Shown here: positions 45,893 to 57,499 of the stretch, piece after piece
Position numbering within the stretch: the first letter of the stretch is position 1
Layout: each line of letters begins with the position of its first letter
Source of the DNA: Desmodus rotundus
Taxonomy: Eukaryota; Chordata; Mammalia; Chiroptera; Phyllostomidae
Assembly: GCF_022682495.2 (NCBI RefSeq)
Contig: NC_071397.1
Location: 14,165,082 to 14,229,081, forward strand
Reading direction: 5' to 3'
DNA length: 64,000 nt
Made by a program: the position numbers and the translations under genes
Notes under the pieces: model-generated
What the model was told of the DNA's origin: nothing
What the model saw: only the letters and a program-made list of their open reading frames with translations
The model's database searches: none

Positions 45893-46084
45893 CAGGTGTG
45901 TCAAACTCATTTTCACCCAGGGCTACATCAGCCTCACAGTTGCCTTCAAAGGGCTGAAATAATTTTAGGACTGTATAAATGTGACTACCGCTTAACTGTT
46001 AAGGAGTTGAAATTACGTTCGGCTGTTTGTGAGGCAACTGTGAGGCTGATGTGGCCCCCAGTGGAAATGAGTTTGACACCCCTG
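45893..46084. mobile_element. Fold-back hAT MITE with long inverted repeats
   Basis: Starts CAGGTGTGTCAAACTCATTT and ends AAATGAGTTTGACACCCCTG. The two arms are about 75-85 bases long and largely complementary ('acatcagcctcacagttgcc' versus 'ggcaactgtgaggctgatgt'). The centre lies at CTTAACTGTTAAG (45991-46003). Flanking 8-mers CTCTACGG (45885-45892) and CCCTACAG (46085-46092) share 6 of 8 bases with transition differences. The left half matches the element at 33425. No coding capacity. Confidence 0.88.
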
Positions 46085-46589
46085 CCCTACAGTTAATATG
46101 GAAGCTCTTAGACTGGGGACTTCATGAGCCAGCATTGGTGTGAGGACTATGTCTAGGAAAACCATTGCCGGAGACAGGCAAGCTGAGTGCGGGGGAGAAA
46201 AGAACATCACATTTAAACTTAACTTGCTCAGGCCTCTGATGATTACTTGGGTTGGAACTGCTCTTCCTTCATTCCAAGTTTATGATCTGAGCTCATGCTA
46301 TTAGCCTCATTCTTTTACTCCTAATATTCCCAAAACTTACAAGCTCAACTATAAAGTCTGGATCTCACTTATTTAAAACACCGATTCTCCAAAGTATATT
46401 TGTGACATATGCCCTTTACCTAACATATGAGCTCTTAAGGACAAAGGGAAGGGTTTAGTAAAAAATTAATATTAGCTTCTGAAGTAGATGGTGACTGTTG
46501 AGGAAGTCAGCACTATGTTTAGAACTCCGGAAGTCCGGGGGAGAAGGGTTGGGCTGGGGACAGGGATGCATCTGGGTTTGAAATCCATT
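46085..46589. other. Unassigned spacer
   Basis: No supported feature. Confidence 0.4.
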
Positions 46590-46760
46590 TCCACTGACTC
46601 TTGGATTTGGGTGTGGAAATTACCTCTCTGTGCCTTGATTTCTTTGTCTGCAATAGCTGCGTTTTTAGAACTGTTGAAATTATTAAATGTGGTTAAACGT
46701 AGGGCACACTTAGCACAGGGCTTAGAATATGGTTACCACTTCATCAATAGTAGCTTATAA
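46590..46760 (+). mobile_element. MIR SINE relic, sense
   Basis: 'gtgtggaaattacctctctgtgccttgatttctttgtctgcaatagctgc', 'gttgaaattattaaatg' and 'gcacacttagcacagggcttag' follow the MIR core and tail. Confidence 0.7.
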
Positions 46761-46919
46761 ATATTATTATCCGATATTTCAGGAATTGTTTTTCAAAGTC
46801 CATTCCCCTCTAAGTAAAGTTTCTATACCTGCTAATAAGTTATTTCAAAATCATTTACTAGCCTTTAATTACTTAAACTATCCACACTAAATAAGTATAT
46901 TTAAGCATTGTGGAAATAA

Positions 46920-47400
46920 ATGAAAGCCACTCAAGTGAAAATAAGCAAAGGCTGTTATTCAAAATTTAGTACAGCGAGGGAGTGAGCCAGCCAGCCTCCC
47001 TGGGTTTTAGCAGAGACTCGAAGGCAGGCAGAGGAGTGCAGAAGCTGTGTGAGGACTGCAGGGAAAGCCTCAGGTAGTCTCCAGTTGGAGGCTGTGGACC
47101 GGAGGAAGCTGCAGCAGGCCAACTAGGGCAAGGCATTTTGTATGATTCGTTAATGGACTATATTTGGCTTTCTCTGGTTGGTTGGAAGTTGGAAGTTGGG
47201 GGAAAGTTAGGGAAGCTGTCAGTGATTGACGAAGCACTGACCATTGGGGTTGAATGCTGCAGGGGGTGTGATTTAGCTTCTTGAACTGGTTGCTGCATTT
47301 TGTAGGTTGGCTTTCCCTGCTGTTTGCTGCAGGTTGTGGGTAAGAGTTCTATTTTAGTGTACGGTCTGGACACCTTCCGGTTGTATGTTCAGTCTTCCGG
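46920..47400 (-). mobile_element. Possible ERV LTR, antisense, unidentified
   Basis: A GC-richer block with repeated short motifs ('gttggttggaagttggaagttggggg') and an LTR-like minus-strand layout: 'gaataacagcctttgcttattttcac' near one end. I cannot name a family or find terminal TG/CA with a duplication, so this is a weak call. Confidence 0.25.
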
Positions 47401-47823
47401 CATAAGGAGTGGGGATGCTTATAGCAAATAAGGCCAATCTTAAATAAAAGTGGATCTTTCATATCTGGTTAGGCGATGCTAAAGCAGTTATCAGAAAATC
47501 CATTTGCTAATGCTGAAAATTTCTTCAATGTCAAGCTAGGTGTTAAAATTCCAGCTAATTTACTTTGAGACCGTTATTTTGTTTGAACCCTAAACTTTAT
47601 TTATGGGTATTTAATTTTCACTTGTTGTTCAAATTAAAGGGCTATGTTGGCACCTACTTACATCACAGGTGCACATTTACCTGTTGTTCTCAGGCTCACC
47701 AACTATGTCCTTCATTTTTATGTGCTCATTAATAATCATAACTTATATGGATAATCTAAACATTTAATAAAAATGTATACTTAAGCTTTCAAGTGCTGCT
47801 TTCAATGTTTAACATTTCTAAGT
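47401..47823. other. Unassigned spacer
   Basis: No supported feature. Confidence 0.4.
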
Positions 47824-48057
47824 CCTAATCTATTCTTTTTTTTAAGATTGTATTTATTTATTTTGAGAAAAGGGAAGGGAGGGAGAAAGAGAGGGAGAGA
47901 AACATCAATGTGTGGTTGCCTCTCTCGCTCCTCTACTGAGGACCTGGCCTGCAACCCAGGCATGTGCCCTGACTGGGAATTGAACCAGAGACCCTTTGGT
48001 CCTCAGGCTGTCCCTCAATCCACTGAGCCACACCAGCCAGGGCCTAATCTATTCTTT
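47824..48057. repeat. 15-bp target-site duplication of the 47839 SINE
   Basis: CCTAATCTATTCTTT on both sides, identical. Confidence 0.92.
47839..48042 (-). mobile_element. VES-type bat SINE, antisense, perfect target duplication
   Basis: On the minus strand: GCCCTGGCTGGTGTGGCTCAG, then a B box region (GGTTCAATTCCCAGTCAGGG), 'cacatgcctgggttgcaggccaggtcc', 'aaccacacattgatgtttctctc' and an A-rich tail. A perfect 15-base duplication, CCTAATCTATTCTTT, occurs at 47824-47838 and 48043-48057. Boxes and tail are well preserved, suggesting recent insertion. Confidence 0.93.
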
Positions 48058-51000
48058 CAAAGAAAAGCATGGGAAATCCTTATATCATACCGGTCTGAGG
48101 ATGCCAATGCCATAAAATAGCAGCAACAAAACATTGTTATTTCCTTTATCTCAATCATCACAATCGAGGGGGGCTTTAGCAGTGCTAACATCCCTCCAGA
48201 TTAGTCCAGAAGCTCTCCAGGAGCTAACTTGAATTGAATGTATCCCTTCTGGCTGCCTCTAGGTTTCACTGTGTTCTCCCTTGGCTCCTCTCGATGCGGG
48301 CTTTGTGGGGTACTGCCCTCCTCTGTTTTATCACAGCTTCACACAGCAGGTTTTCCTTGTCCTCTCATTTCTTGTAGAGATGTCAGACGTAAGAGCACTC
48401 AAATCTTTCACTGCAGATCCCTGTCCTTAGGACCAAGGCATCGATCCCAGAGGACTTGGAAGGTAGGCCATCTGTGAGTTTGTGAACAAATCCAGGAAAG
48501 GCTTGAAGCACAGTTTATCTGAGTCTTGGCAGAGTAGCTTATGATCCTCCCAAAATGAGAGGGGGTGGGGCTGCAAAGATGGGGAGCCTGCAAAAATGAG
48601 CTCCTTAACCAGTCACCTCTCTACCTTCCCTTCCCCCTGACCCCCAGAGGCTGTCAGGAGACAGTTTTTCATTGCCTCCTCACAGCTTCTGATGATGGAG
48701 GGGAGTTTCTGTTCTAACACTTCAGAGTAGAGTTGCAGACTGAAACCTCTCAGGGCAGTCTGAACTTGGCTCCAGGCTATGGTCTGTCCACAACTGTGTT
48801 GCAGTCATCTGGCTACTTTTGTTTCAGTGTTATCCTTGTAGATGGGTGGGGTCAAGGGGTGGATACATTTGGAGGATACATATCTTTTCACGTTATGTAA
48901 GTGATAAACTGTCCTAACCAAAAAGTGTTCACTGCATCATTACTGACCAAAGTAGTCAGACCCTGGCCTTGGCCTTAGCCTTGCCTTTTCTTGCACATGC
49001 TTGGAAAATTGCAGCCCCAGGCTGGTGCTCAGACCCGCAGAGCTGCAGCTACAGAGATAACAGACTCCCCCAGAGCCCTCCGCAGCTTCCTTGTCTTGGT
49101 GCCGCCTTCCAGGCTGACAATCTCTGGCTTGTCAGCATTTCCCTGCGAGCTCCAAATTGTTCACTGAAACCAGTGCTTCAGTCATGCTGGTTAGTATGTC
49201 TTTTCCTTTCATCTTCCAATTTTGTTGGGATTCCGGGGACTTTCTCATCACCAACTCTTCCTAGAACGGTGTGTTTATTGATCATCTCATAACACTCATA
49301 GTAGGTCTACTTCCTGCCTGTAATCTTGACTGATAAAATAAGATTATTTAATGCTTAACACTGAAAATGTAAACTTCAATAAAGAGGCGTTTGAGTATAT
49401 TAATAAATAGGAAATCTTTTATCAAGAAGACATAGTCATTACAATTTGGAATGTATTTTGTTACGTTCATTGTGATCAATTTTTTTTCCTGTTTTTCTTC
49501 CCCAAAGCTTAATAAATCCGATCCAAGTATCTGGATTGGGAGGCAGCGACTTTGGTTATAAGTCCTTCTGTCCTATATCTAATTAAGTTTTTTCCGTACC
49601 ACTAATGATGCGGCAGTCCAACGGCAGTCTTTGGTTGTACGTTTCTATAGCTGTAAAACGTAGAGAATGAAACAGGCTCACTGCCCCCAAACAACTGAAT
49701 GATGGAAACTGAGGGAAATCACTGGGGGTGATTAGACTGTGTGGAACAAAGTATCCACTTTTGTTAAAGGAAAATTTCTGCTGACATAGGGATGCTCGCT
49801 CTTCTCTCAGCACAGGACACAGATAGTTCATATAGGACGTTGGAAACCCTTTCTGGTTTTATAATGCAATACCAGAGATATATTTTTCTTAAAACTGTAT
49901 TTTGTTTTAAATTTGTATTAATACCATTGCAAACTGAGAATAACCTTCACATATAGTATTTTCTTTGTTTTCAACTAGTTTCTGTGATTTCTGTAAGGCA
50001 AATATTATTATTTTTAAATGAAAACCATCAACGTTGGTAGTTTGAGTGATTGTATGTACAGTTTTGTAAATCTTGAAAGTGGCAGCTTTTTGTTTGTTTG
50101 TTTGTAAAAACCTCACTCCCTAGAGACTCTTTCTGAGAATCAGGCTGTACTGGTGAGTTTAAAGAGAATACGGAATCTGGGTGAACGACAATTTCCTAAT
50201 CCAATTAATTTCACACCTTCACTGGTGAAGGGTGAGGATAAAGACCCTGGTGGAGGAAAGGAGAAGATGACCTGAAGAGAAGAAATGCCAGAGGGTAACA
50301 ACGTACCATCCGAAGACAATGTTTTTATTCTTCTGAGAAAGCCAACGCATCGCTGTAAGATTTCTAAGCATACGGCAGGATTTTGCTGTGAACCTCTTCT
50401 CGTTGCCATAGCTGAACACTTGACTAGAATCAATTCAGTGATAAATACTGCGTCTTGAATAGATTTTATAGTTTTAGATGTAGGAGTGATGTGAAGAAAA
50501 CAAGAAATAAAACATTTTTCCCACGACGCCCTGAGGAGGCAGTAGAGTGCTGGACATGAGGATTCAGTCAGAACTGGGCAGAATGGAGCCTCAGGACAGA
50601 ACATAGTGTCTTAAATGGCAAGAGATAGGCTAAACTGCAACATATCCAAATTGGAGATGCAGAGATCTCAGAATTAACATGCAAAAAATAAGGTCTACAT
50701 AGAGGGAAGTAATTACTGTAGGATCTGAAAAAAAAAAATCTCTTTTGTTCTTTTCAGTTTTTATAATTTCTTAAAAACTTTCAGCTGTAAATGGATGCCT
50801 ATCTGCTATCCAGACACAAATAGCCCAGTAGTCAACATAACTTCAAATATACATTTAAGGCAATTTCACAGCATCCCGTTATATTTGCCCCTTACTAGGC
50901 CCCAGGCATCTTTAGATATTTACTACACCATCCTCTGACTGTTCATTTGTCGGGATGATTCTGATATGGAGTTAGCATGTGGACCCAGGTCTTAAATCCG

Positions 51001-51544
51001 TTTACTCATCTCTGAATCTGCTGCTTGAGAGACGAGAGGCATTAGCAACCACAGGCATTTATGGAGCTCCCCCTGCCTTTTCTTCCAAGTGCTGGGTTCT
51101 GGGGTAAGGATGGTGGGCACATCCTCTACAGTCCTTCTCTTCTTGAAACCGACATTCTGTGGTAGAGAGCAAGACACTTACCTTTTTTAGTCTCTGTTTC
51201 CTTAACACTATATGTATATGATTCCTTGGAGACTAAATGAATTATAAAAGTTTGAGAGGAGAAGTTTAAGGTTCTGTAAATCCACCGAAATGTCACAAAA
51301 CAAGATAGGTCTCTGTACAGTACTGGAGGCTCAATGAAAATTTACTGAATCCATTTAAAAAATTCCACACAAAAAATATAAAAGGCCTTTATAATGAACT
51401 TTATTGGTCTCTGTAAAAATAATGATTAAAATGATAATAATAATAATAATAATAGTAAATATTTATCAGACTTTTTAGCTGCCAAGAACTCTCTACCCCC
51501 AAGGACATAAAAATCTATTATTTCTCATAACGCCTAGTACAGTG
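48058..51544. other. Gene-free unique sequence
   Basis: About 3.5 kb with no gene or named repeat. It includes the window's longest open frame (154 codons, minus strand, 50140-50604), which has no recognisable domain. An (ATA/ATAA)n run lies at about 51427-51455. Confidence 0.4.
51427..51456. repeat. (AAT)n microsatellite
   Basis: GATAATAATAATAATAATAATAG-type run of about 8 units. Confidence 0.85.
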
Positions 51545-52310
51545 CTGGCTATATAATTGTGGCAGATTTTTCCAAAAATGGCTCCACCAATATTCCTGTG
51601 CTCATGTTGTCCAGAAATTTGACACCTCTCCCTCAAGAGCATAGGCTGTTTCGCCCTGGCTGGTGAGGCTCAGTGGATTGAGCACTGGCCTGCGAACCAA
51701 AGGGTTGCCAGTTCGATTCCCAGTCAGGGCACATGCCTGGGTTGCGGGCCACACCAGGTCTCCAGTAGGGGGTGCACCAGAGGTAACCACACATTTGATG
51801 TTTCTCTCCCTCTCTTTCCCATTCCCTTCCCATTTCCTTCCCCTCTGTCTAAATCTAAAATAAATAAATTAGGAAAAAGAAAAAAAGAGTGTAGGCTGTT
51901 TCCACTCCTAAGAAACAGGACAGGCCTTGGTGTAACCTCCGTGAACAGAACGCAGTGGAAATGACGCTGGGACTTCTGCTCTATGCTGTCCTGGCTCTCT
52001 TGCTGGGACACTTAGGCTGAGATCTCAGCCTTCACATTCTGAGGAAGATCAGGCCCCATAGAGAGGCCACATGTGCGTGTTTTGGTTGACAGATCCAGTC
52101 AAGGTCACAGCTGACACTGCATTATCTGCCACACATGTGAAAGAGGGTCATCAGAATGTTCTTGTCCTCAGCCTTGTAGCCACTGGGTGATGACAAGGGA
52201 ACCAAGGATAAGCTACCCCTGCGCAAACCGAAGATTTCTGAATAAAACAAATGATGTCATCATTTAGGCCACTAACTTTTGGGCTTTTTACTGGATGATA
52301 GATAACTGAA
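51545..52310 (+). mobile_element. MLT1-like MaLR LTR, sense, interrupted by a SINE
   Basis: Left part: 'gcagatttttccaaaaatggctccaccaatattcctgtgctcatgttgtcc'. Right part: 'caggccttggtgtaacctc', 'acagaacgcagtggaaatgacgctgggacttc', and the typical 3' end 'aaataaaacaaatgatgtcatcatttaggccactaacttttgggc' to 'gatagataactgaa'. The LTR is split by a VES SINE at 51652-51886. Old and non-functional. Confidence 0.72.
51652..51886 (+). mobile_element. VES-type bat SINE nested in MLT1, sense
   Basis: CGCCCTGGCTGGTGAGGCTCAG head, B box AGTTCGATTCC at about 51710-51720, 'ccagtcagggcacatgcctgggttgcgggcca', 'aaccacacatttgatgtttctctccctctc' and AAATAAATAAATTAGG tail. Duplicated host DNA at 51636-51651 and 51887-51902 matches at 14 of 16 bases. 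Confidence 0.92.
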
Positions 52311-52319
52311 GGAAATACC

Positions 52320-52485
52320 TACACGGGTTCATTTAATGCTCACAAGAATCATCTGAGGCAGATACTTACTAGTAACTCATTAGTATTCTTATTTTATACA
52401 AGGGGAAAGTGGGAAACAATGAGATTAGGTAATTTGTCAAATGTCACATAATTAGTAAATGGCAAATGTAAGTGCCCAACAAGTC
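52320..52485 (-). mobile_element. MIR SINE relic, antisense
   Basis: 'catttaatgctcacaagaatcatctgaggcag', 'ttattttatacaaggggaaagtggg' and 'gaggtaatttgtcaaatgtcacataattagtaaatggcaaatg' follow the antisense MIR order. Confidence 0.65.
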
Positions 52486-53183
52486 ATATATTACTAAAGA
52501 TGCTAAAAAAATAAAACAGTAGATGTGAACCATTTCCCCCCAAAAATGTTGTCTCCATGTAATGTCACCCATCACCTACACTTGCCCCTGTGGGCTCTGG
52601 GGAGACCCTGACCCCAGGCTTTTATTTTGCATTGTAGTTCTACCGTCCATGTGTAGGGACTCTGGTTCTGTTGGCAGAGTGCTGGCACCCACGGTTTGGC
52701 CCACACTCAGTCCCCAGTGATCCCTAATGTCCCCCGTCTCCCACATGCTGCCCTAGGTCGCTGTCTCTGTTCTGAGGACGGCATTGCTGGTAACTCTGAA
52801 GGTCCAGTCTGCTCTGTGCCTGCCAAAGTTCTCCTGAGTAGTGAGGTGTTGCTATTAACTGCTGAGCAGTCCCCAATATTTACATCTGTTTTACAGCCAT
52901 TGATCAATGTAGCGGATACCTATTAACTTGTCAAGTTTCTGGGTTCTCTAATGGTCCGAACACAAAAGCTCCATATTTTAAGTTATAGGCCAAACTTAAA
53001 CTTCACTCTAGCCTCTTCTGTATCATCGTTATTTTGTAACTAAGTCAAATTAATATGCATAAACATCCATATACATTTCAAGTAAGTTAGTCATACAAAA
53101 ATAGCATTTCCTGGGACAAAAATTAGGATATAAGACCTGTTAAATATGGAATAGATTTGAGGGACATGGAATAGAATTTTGAA
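52486..53183. other. Gene-free unique sequence
   Basis: No gene. Two short frames (52696-52926 plus, 52707-52907 minus) overlap in a GC-richer patch without a domain. Confidence 0.4.
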
Positions 53184-53199
53184 ATGATAACATATTTTA

Positions 53200-53414
53200 T
53201 TTTATTTTAAAAAGACTTTATTAATTTATTTTTAGAGAGAGGGGAAGGGAATGAGAAATAGAGGGAGAGAAACATCAATGTGTGATTGCCTCTCATGTGC
53301 CCCTTACTGGGAACCTGGCCTGTTACCCAGGCATGTGTCCTGACTGGGAATCCAACCAGCAACCCTTTGGTTCGAAGGCTGGTACTCAGTCCACTGAGCC
53401 ACACTAGCCAGGGC
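53200..53414 (-). mobile_element. VES-type bat SINE, antisense
   Basis: Minus strand: CCCTGGCTAGTGTGGCTCAG, decayed B box (GGTTGGATTCCC), 'gggtaacaggccaggttcc', 'caatcacacattgatgtttctctccctct' and an A-rich tail. Flanks ATGATAACATATTTTA (about 53184-53199) and ATGATAAAACATTTTA (53415-53430) look like a duplication with two or three changes. Confidence 0.88.
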
Positions 53415-53623
53415 ATGATAAAACATTTTAAATACTACATGATTATAATAGAAAAATAACAACAAAGAGTTATCCTAATGATACCCTTATAAAATAAATA
53501 CTATGCAAATTAACATGTGTACTTATATTTTAAAACTGCAAATCTCTAAGAATTTAAGTTATTCATATTAAAATGTTAACCTTTATCCTATAAAATGTTA
53601 ACCTATGACATTTCCTTCAGAAG

Positions 53624-53643
53624 TTTTTTTTTTTTTTTTTTTT
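53624..53643. repeat. Poly(T) run
   Basis: About 20 consecutive T residues with no adjacent recognised retroposon body. Confidence 0.9.
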
Positions 53644-53789
53644 ACAAAGTGAGTATTTTCTACATGTTTAGAAAAAAGTAGAAAAGAGAAGTTTTACTTT
53701 ATGGAAATAATAGTAAATTGAACTGGATCTTATACTATTAATTTAATGCAATGCCGATGTCACTGAATTTTTATTTGAATTTTCTCTGG

Positions 53790-54015
53790 TGTGGTGGATG
53801 GCAAAAATGACCACATCCTTCAACACTGTTCCCATTCCGTCTACAATGTGACTTTGCAGTTTGTCACATCAAGAGACAGAGTGTGCCCTTCCCTCCCTTG
53901 AGTCTGGACTGTCCCTGCGAGTTGGTTTGGCCAACAGAACACAGTGGGAGTGGTAGGGTGCTAGTTCCCAGCCTACATATGACTCAGGACTTGCATGTTT
54001 CTGCTCACTCTAACT
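53790..54015 (+). mobile_element. MLT1-like LTR fragment, sense
   Basis: 'ggatggcaaaaatgaccacatcc', 'ttccctcccttgagtctggactgtccctgcgagttggtttggccaacagaacacagtgggag' and 'ctagttcccagcctacatatgactcagg' are the typical middle section of an MLT1-type LTR. The 3' end is missing. Confidence 0.68.
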
Positions 54016-55164
54016 AAAATATATATCTATATGTATTTTAAAAAAATTTCAGTCATTGGAATGTGAATGAATGAAATACATTTTTAAAATTGTTATTCCT
54101 TCTGTGTCTATGTAGTTTAAACTTAGGGGTATTGTCATTTGCTTTTTCTTCATCATTTGTGCATCTGCCTGGGCAATAACTCCAGAGAATCAAAAGGAGA
54201 ATTCTAATTACTTTTTGGTGGGTTATCAGTCGATCATTTGGAAATGATGGCATTTATTTTGCTTGCGTTCAAAGTGTGAAAAAGGTGATGTCCGAGCTGC
54301 TGATATTGATGAGGACTATCTCTGCACGTGCAACCCAAGACACGATGAAGTAGTAGATAGCACTGAAATGTGGGCCCCACAGTATTCAGTCTGTTCATCA
54401 GATTTCAAATATTATTGGCCTGGCATTACATCTGATTTTTTCCCCCAGTAGATCAGCCTGCAAAAATCATGAGAAATTAAACAAAATTTAAGTTATTTCT
54501 TCCTGGAAACAGAAAGGTAAGAGACTCATGATTTTAGACCTAAGCCCTAAAATAACAGAATAAGAGTTTCTCAAACCAGATTTTTATCTGATTATTGGTT
54601 CAAATTATGCAAGTCTAATTCGTATTGGTTTTTAGAGACAATAAGAGGACTTTTGTTGCTAGTGCTTTAGTTGGAGGAAAAGAAACAATGAGAGGTCCTG
54701 AAAGGCAACACACTCTATACCCGTCATTGCCCCTGGGCTACACTGTCCTTGTGTTGTTTGTCTACTGGGACGTCCTTGGTATTGTACTCCTTTTCTGGAG
54801 CAACCTTCAGCCGCACACTTCAGCACTGTGGAGGGCTCGGTTTATTATCTTTCTGCAGCACAATCTATAAAGAAGAGCCCAATAAAAGAGATGCTAATGG
54901 TGCTTCCTCAGGACTTTAGTGACGGCTCTTAGTCAGGGTGCAGCTCAGCAAATGTGAAAAAATGGACCATTCAAAGCAGATGCTACAATAGCTAAACCTG
55001 AAGCAGTCTTTTCTCAAACTCCTAAATTATTTATCACTTCTCCCAGTGCTTCTCTTTTCTCCTCTTGCCTCATGTTCTTTGCCTAAGAACACAATTTGTA
55101 AGGATTTCATGTTTCTTTATTTGAAAGAACTTGCAAGACTTTACAGACGTACTCACATAAAAGC
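54016..55164. other. Gene-free unique sequence
   Basis: No supported feature. The 62-codon frame at 54263-54451 is acidic and superficially protein-like but has no recognised motif. Confidence 0.4.
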
Positions 55165-55635
55165 ATTTTTTAAAAATATATTTTATTGATTATGCTATTA
55201 CAGTTGTCCCATTTCCCCCCCTTCACTCCACTCCATCCTGCACACCCTCTCCCTCCCACATCCGCCCCCTATAGTTCATGTCCATGGGCCATACATATAA
55301 GTTCTTTGGCTTCTCCATTTCTTATATATTCTTACCCTCCCCCTGTCTATTTTCTACCAACCATTTATGCTACTTATTATCTGTACCTTTCCCCCCTCTC
55401 TCTCCCTCCCACTCCCCTGTTGATAACCCTCCATGTGAGCTCCATATCTGTGGTTCTGTTCCTGTTGTAGTTGTTGGCTTAGTTTGCTTTTGTTTTTGTT
55501 TTAGGTGTGGTCGTTAATAACTGGGAGTTTGCTGTCATTTTTACTGTTCATATTTTTTATCTTCTTTTTCTTAGATAAGTCCCTTTAACATTTCATATAA
55601 TAAGGGCTTGGTGATGATGAACTCCTTTAACTTAA
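55165..55635 (-). mobile_element. LINE-1 3' UTR, antisense (bat-type)
   Basis: 'atatattttattgattatgctattacagttgtcccatttcccccc', then a long pyrimidine-rich stretch, is the antisense bat L1 3' UTR. The segment continues to 'aagtccctttaacatttcatataataagggcttggtgatgatgaactcctttaac', also repeat-like. No target duplication was found. Confidence 0.7.
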
Positions 55636-57499
55636 AGGCAAAAGATGATGCAGCAAGAGAGAATTCAGGCAAGCGTTGGAAGTCCCAGGAGGTGGTCCTT
55701 AATCCCATGCAGACCTGCTTTGTCTCCTAGTTGAACCACCAAGAGATGTATGATGCATTTTGGCTTGGAGAGACTTCAAGGCAAAAGTTCCTAGTGGTGT
55801 TTTTATGTCCCTACGGTCAATTAGTCAAGCTGTTGTCAGGTATAAAATAAATAAAATAAATAAACTGCCCCGGTGGTCACACCATAAAACAGCACATCAT
55901 AAATCCCACTGCTCTGAGCTTGGCCAATGGTCAAAGACAGACATCAAGGTTTTCCTGAAGCTAGATTTATATTTTTCCTATCCAGCTGTAATTGAACTCT
56001 ATCCAATATACCCTTCATTTAAGCACATGTTTAAAACCCCTTCTTTCTTCCTCCACGGTTTACTATGTACATTTATTTTGTCTCTTCTTCTACGTCCCTA
56101 TTCTTTGCTCTATTTATCTTTTCCTATGTATAAACTAACTTAATTGCTTGCTTCCTCCTTTCTTTCCTTGGATACCTACTAATCACTAGTAGATGCTTTG
56201 GCTACCCAAATAAATTAAAAAAATTTTCTGTTCTTCATCAGCGCAGAGTCCAGTGTCCCTCTGTCTCTGAGGTTGTCATTTATGAAAGGCAACATATATT
56301 CAGAAAACTGGGAACAGACGGGAGGCAGAAAGCTTCAGGGTACAAAGAGCTTGTCCCAGGGGTAAATGGATAATGTTGCCCGTGTAGTGGTACTGGTAAG
56401 GGTTAGTCTTAGACCCATCCTACAAAAAGAGTCTTCATCTCAGATAGTGTGGCATAGTACTTTTATTCATAAAAATACTGAAATACCAGCTTGACCCTGA
56501 AAATACCTGGTGATAAAATGTGTCCTCTCTGAAGTGCGTCATTACAGAGATGAAGGAGGCCATAAATCAGTGCTTATCTTACTCTTAACTTTCTGCAGCT
56601 ATTTCAGACATCTCTTTAGAATGACCTGAGGTTTTTTACAATTTTTTTCCCTAAAATCACTCAGGATAGCCACCCTTCAGCAAGGGTAATTGATTTATTC
56701 ACTTTTCTGAAGTGGAGGAAAAATTAATTTGCTGGTTGTAGCCTTGAGGAAAAGCAGATGTTAAGTTGTTGACCTAATTCTCTCTTTTCAGCATAACAGT
56801 AGAGGATAAGGGTTAATAATATATATAAATTATATATATCTTACACACACAACCTCCTGGTTAATTTCATCAAAGAGAAAAGTTTCCTTTCAGTAATTTT
56901 GGGTGATAAACCCTTTAAAGGAGTTTCAATAAAAATACATGGATTCATTTTACCTGTTTCTGTTCCCTTCTCATATTCAGGTGGTCGTATCATTTTGAAG
57001 CTTCTAAATCTCCAGTTGCTTTCACATCCCTTGTTTTGTTTTAACTCCCATTTCAACGGTATTCATTAACTCATCCTCTGTTATCTGAAATGATACCCTA
57101 GTGTACCAACTCGCTTCTCTGTCAGCAGCGTTTAACCTCTTCATCCAGATTTTTCACTTTACCAACAGAATTATAGTTCTAAAACAGAGGCTGAAATATT
57201 TAAATCTCCTTCTGAATCACATACCATGTCTCTTCAGTGTATAAATCAAGTCAAAACTTCTAAAGATTCTGTCCCTAATCTATCTTTAATCCATTCGATG
57301 CACAGATAAATCTGAATTTCTCCCATGTGGCAGACATGTTGGTGAGTCCCCCAATGTCCCTGTTCATTGTCTCCCCAAGACCCCCTGCTTTCATCCGGTG
57401 CCTCTGCTTGGAGAATGCGGAGCTGGCTGCACACTGCCTGCCCAGACAGGCCGAGCCATTACTGCTTCCCCAACCCTTCACATTCTTTCTTTATTAGTC
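55636..57499. other. Gene-free sequence, mostly unassigned
   Basis: The 127-codon frame at 55760-56143 has no domain. An (AAAT)n run lies at about 55843-55862. A TA-rich patch lies at about 56818-56840. Confidence 0.4.

Noticed and set aside
50140..50604. Longest open frame (154 codons, minus strand)
   Set aside because: No recognised domain, signal or codon pattern. One frame of this length is not surprising in 64 kb, and there is no supporting exon structure.
53624..53643. Poly(T) run as a retropseudogene tail
   Set aside because: No adjacent cDNA-like body or target duplication could be found on either side.
54263..54451. Acidic 62-codon frame that looks protein-like
   Set aside because: No recognised motif, no conserved partner exon, and bordered by unremarkable sequence.
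55760..56143. 127-codon plus-strand frame
   Set aside because: No domain, overlaps an (AAAT)n run, and has no flanking gene signals.
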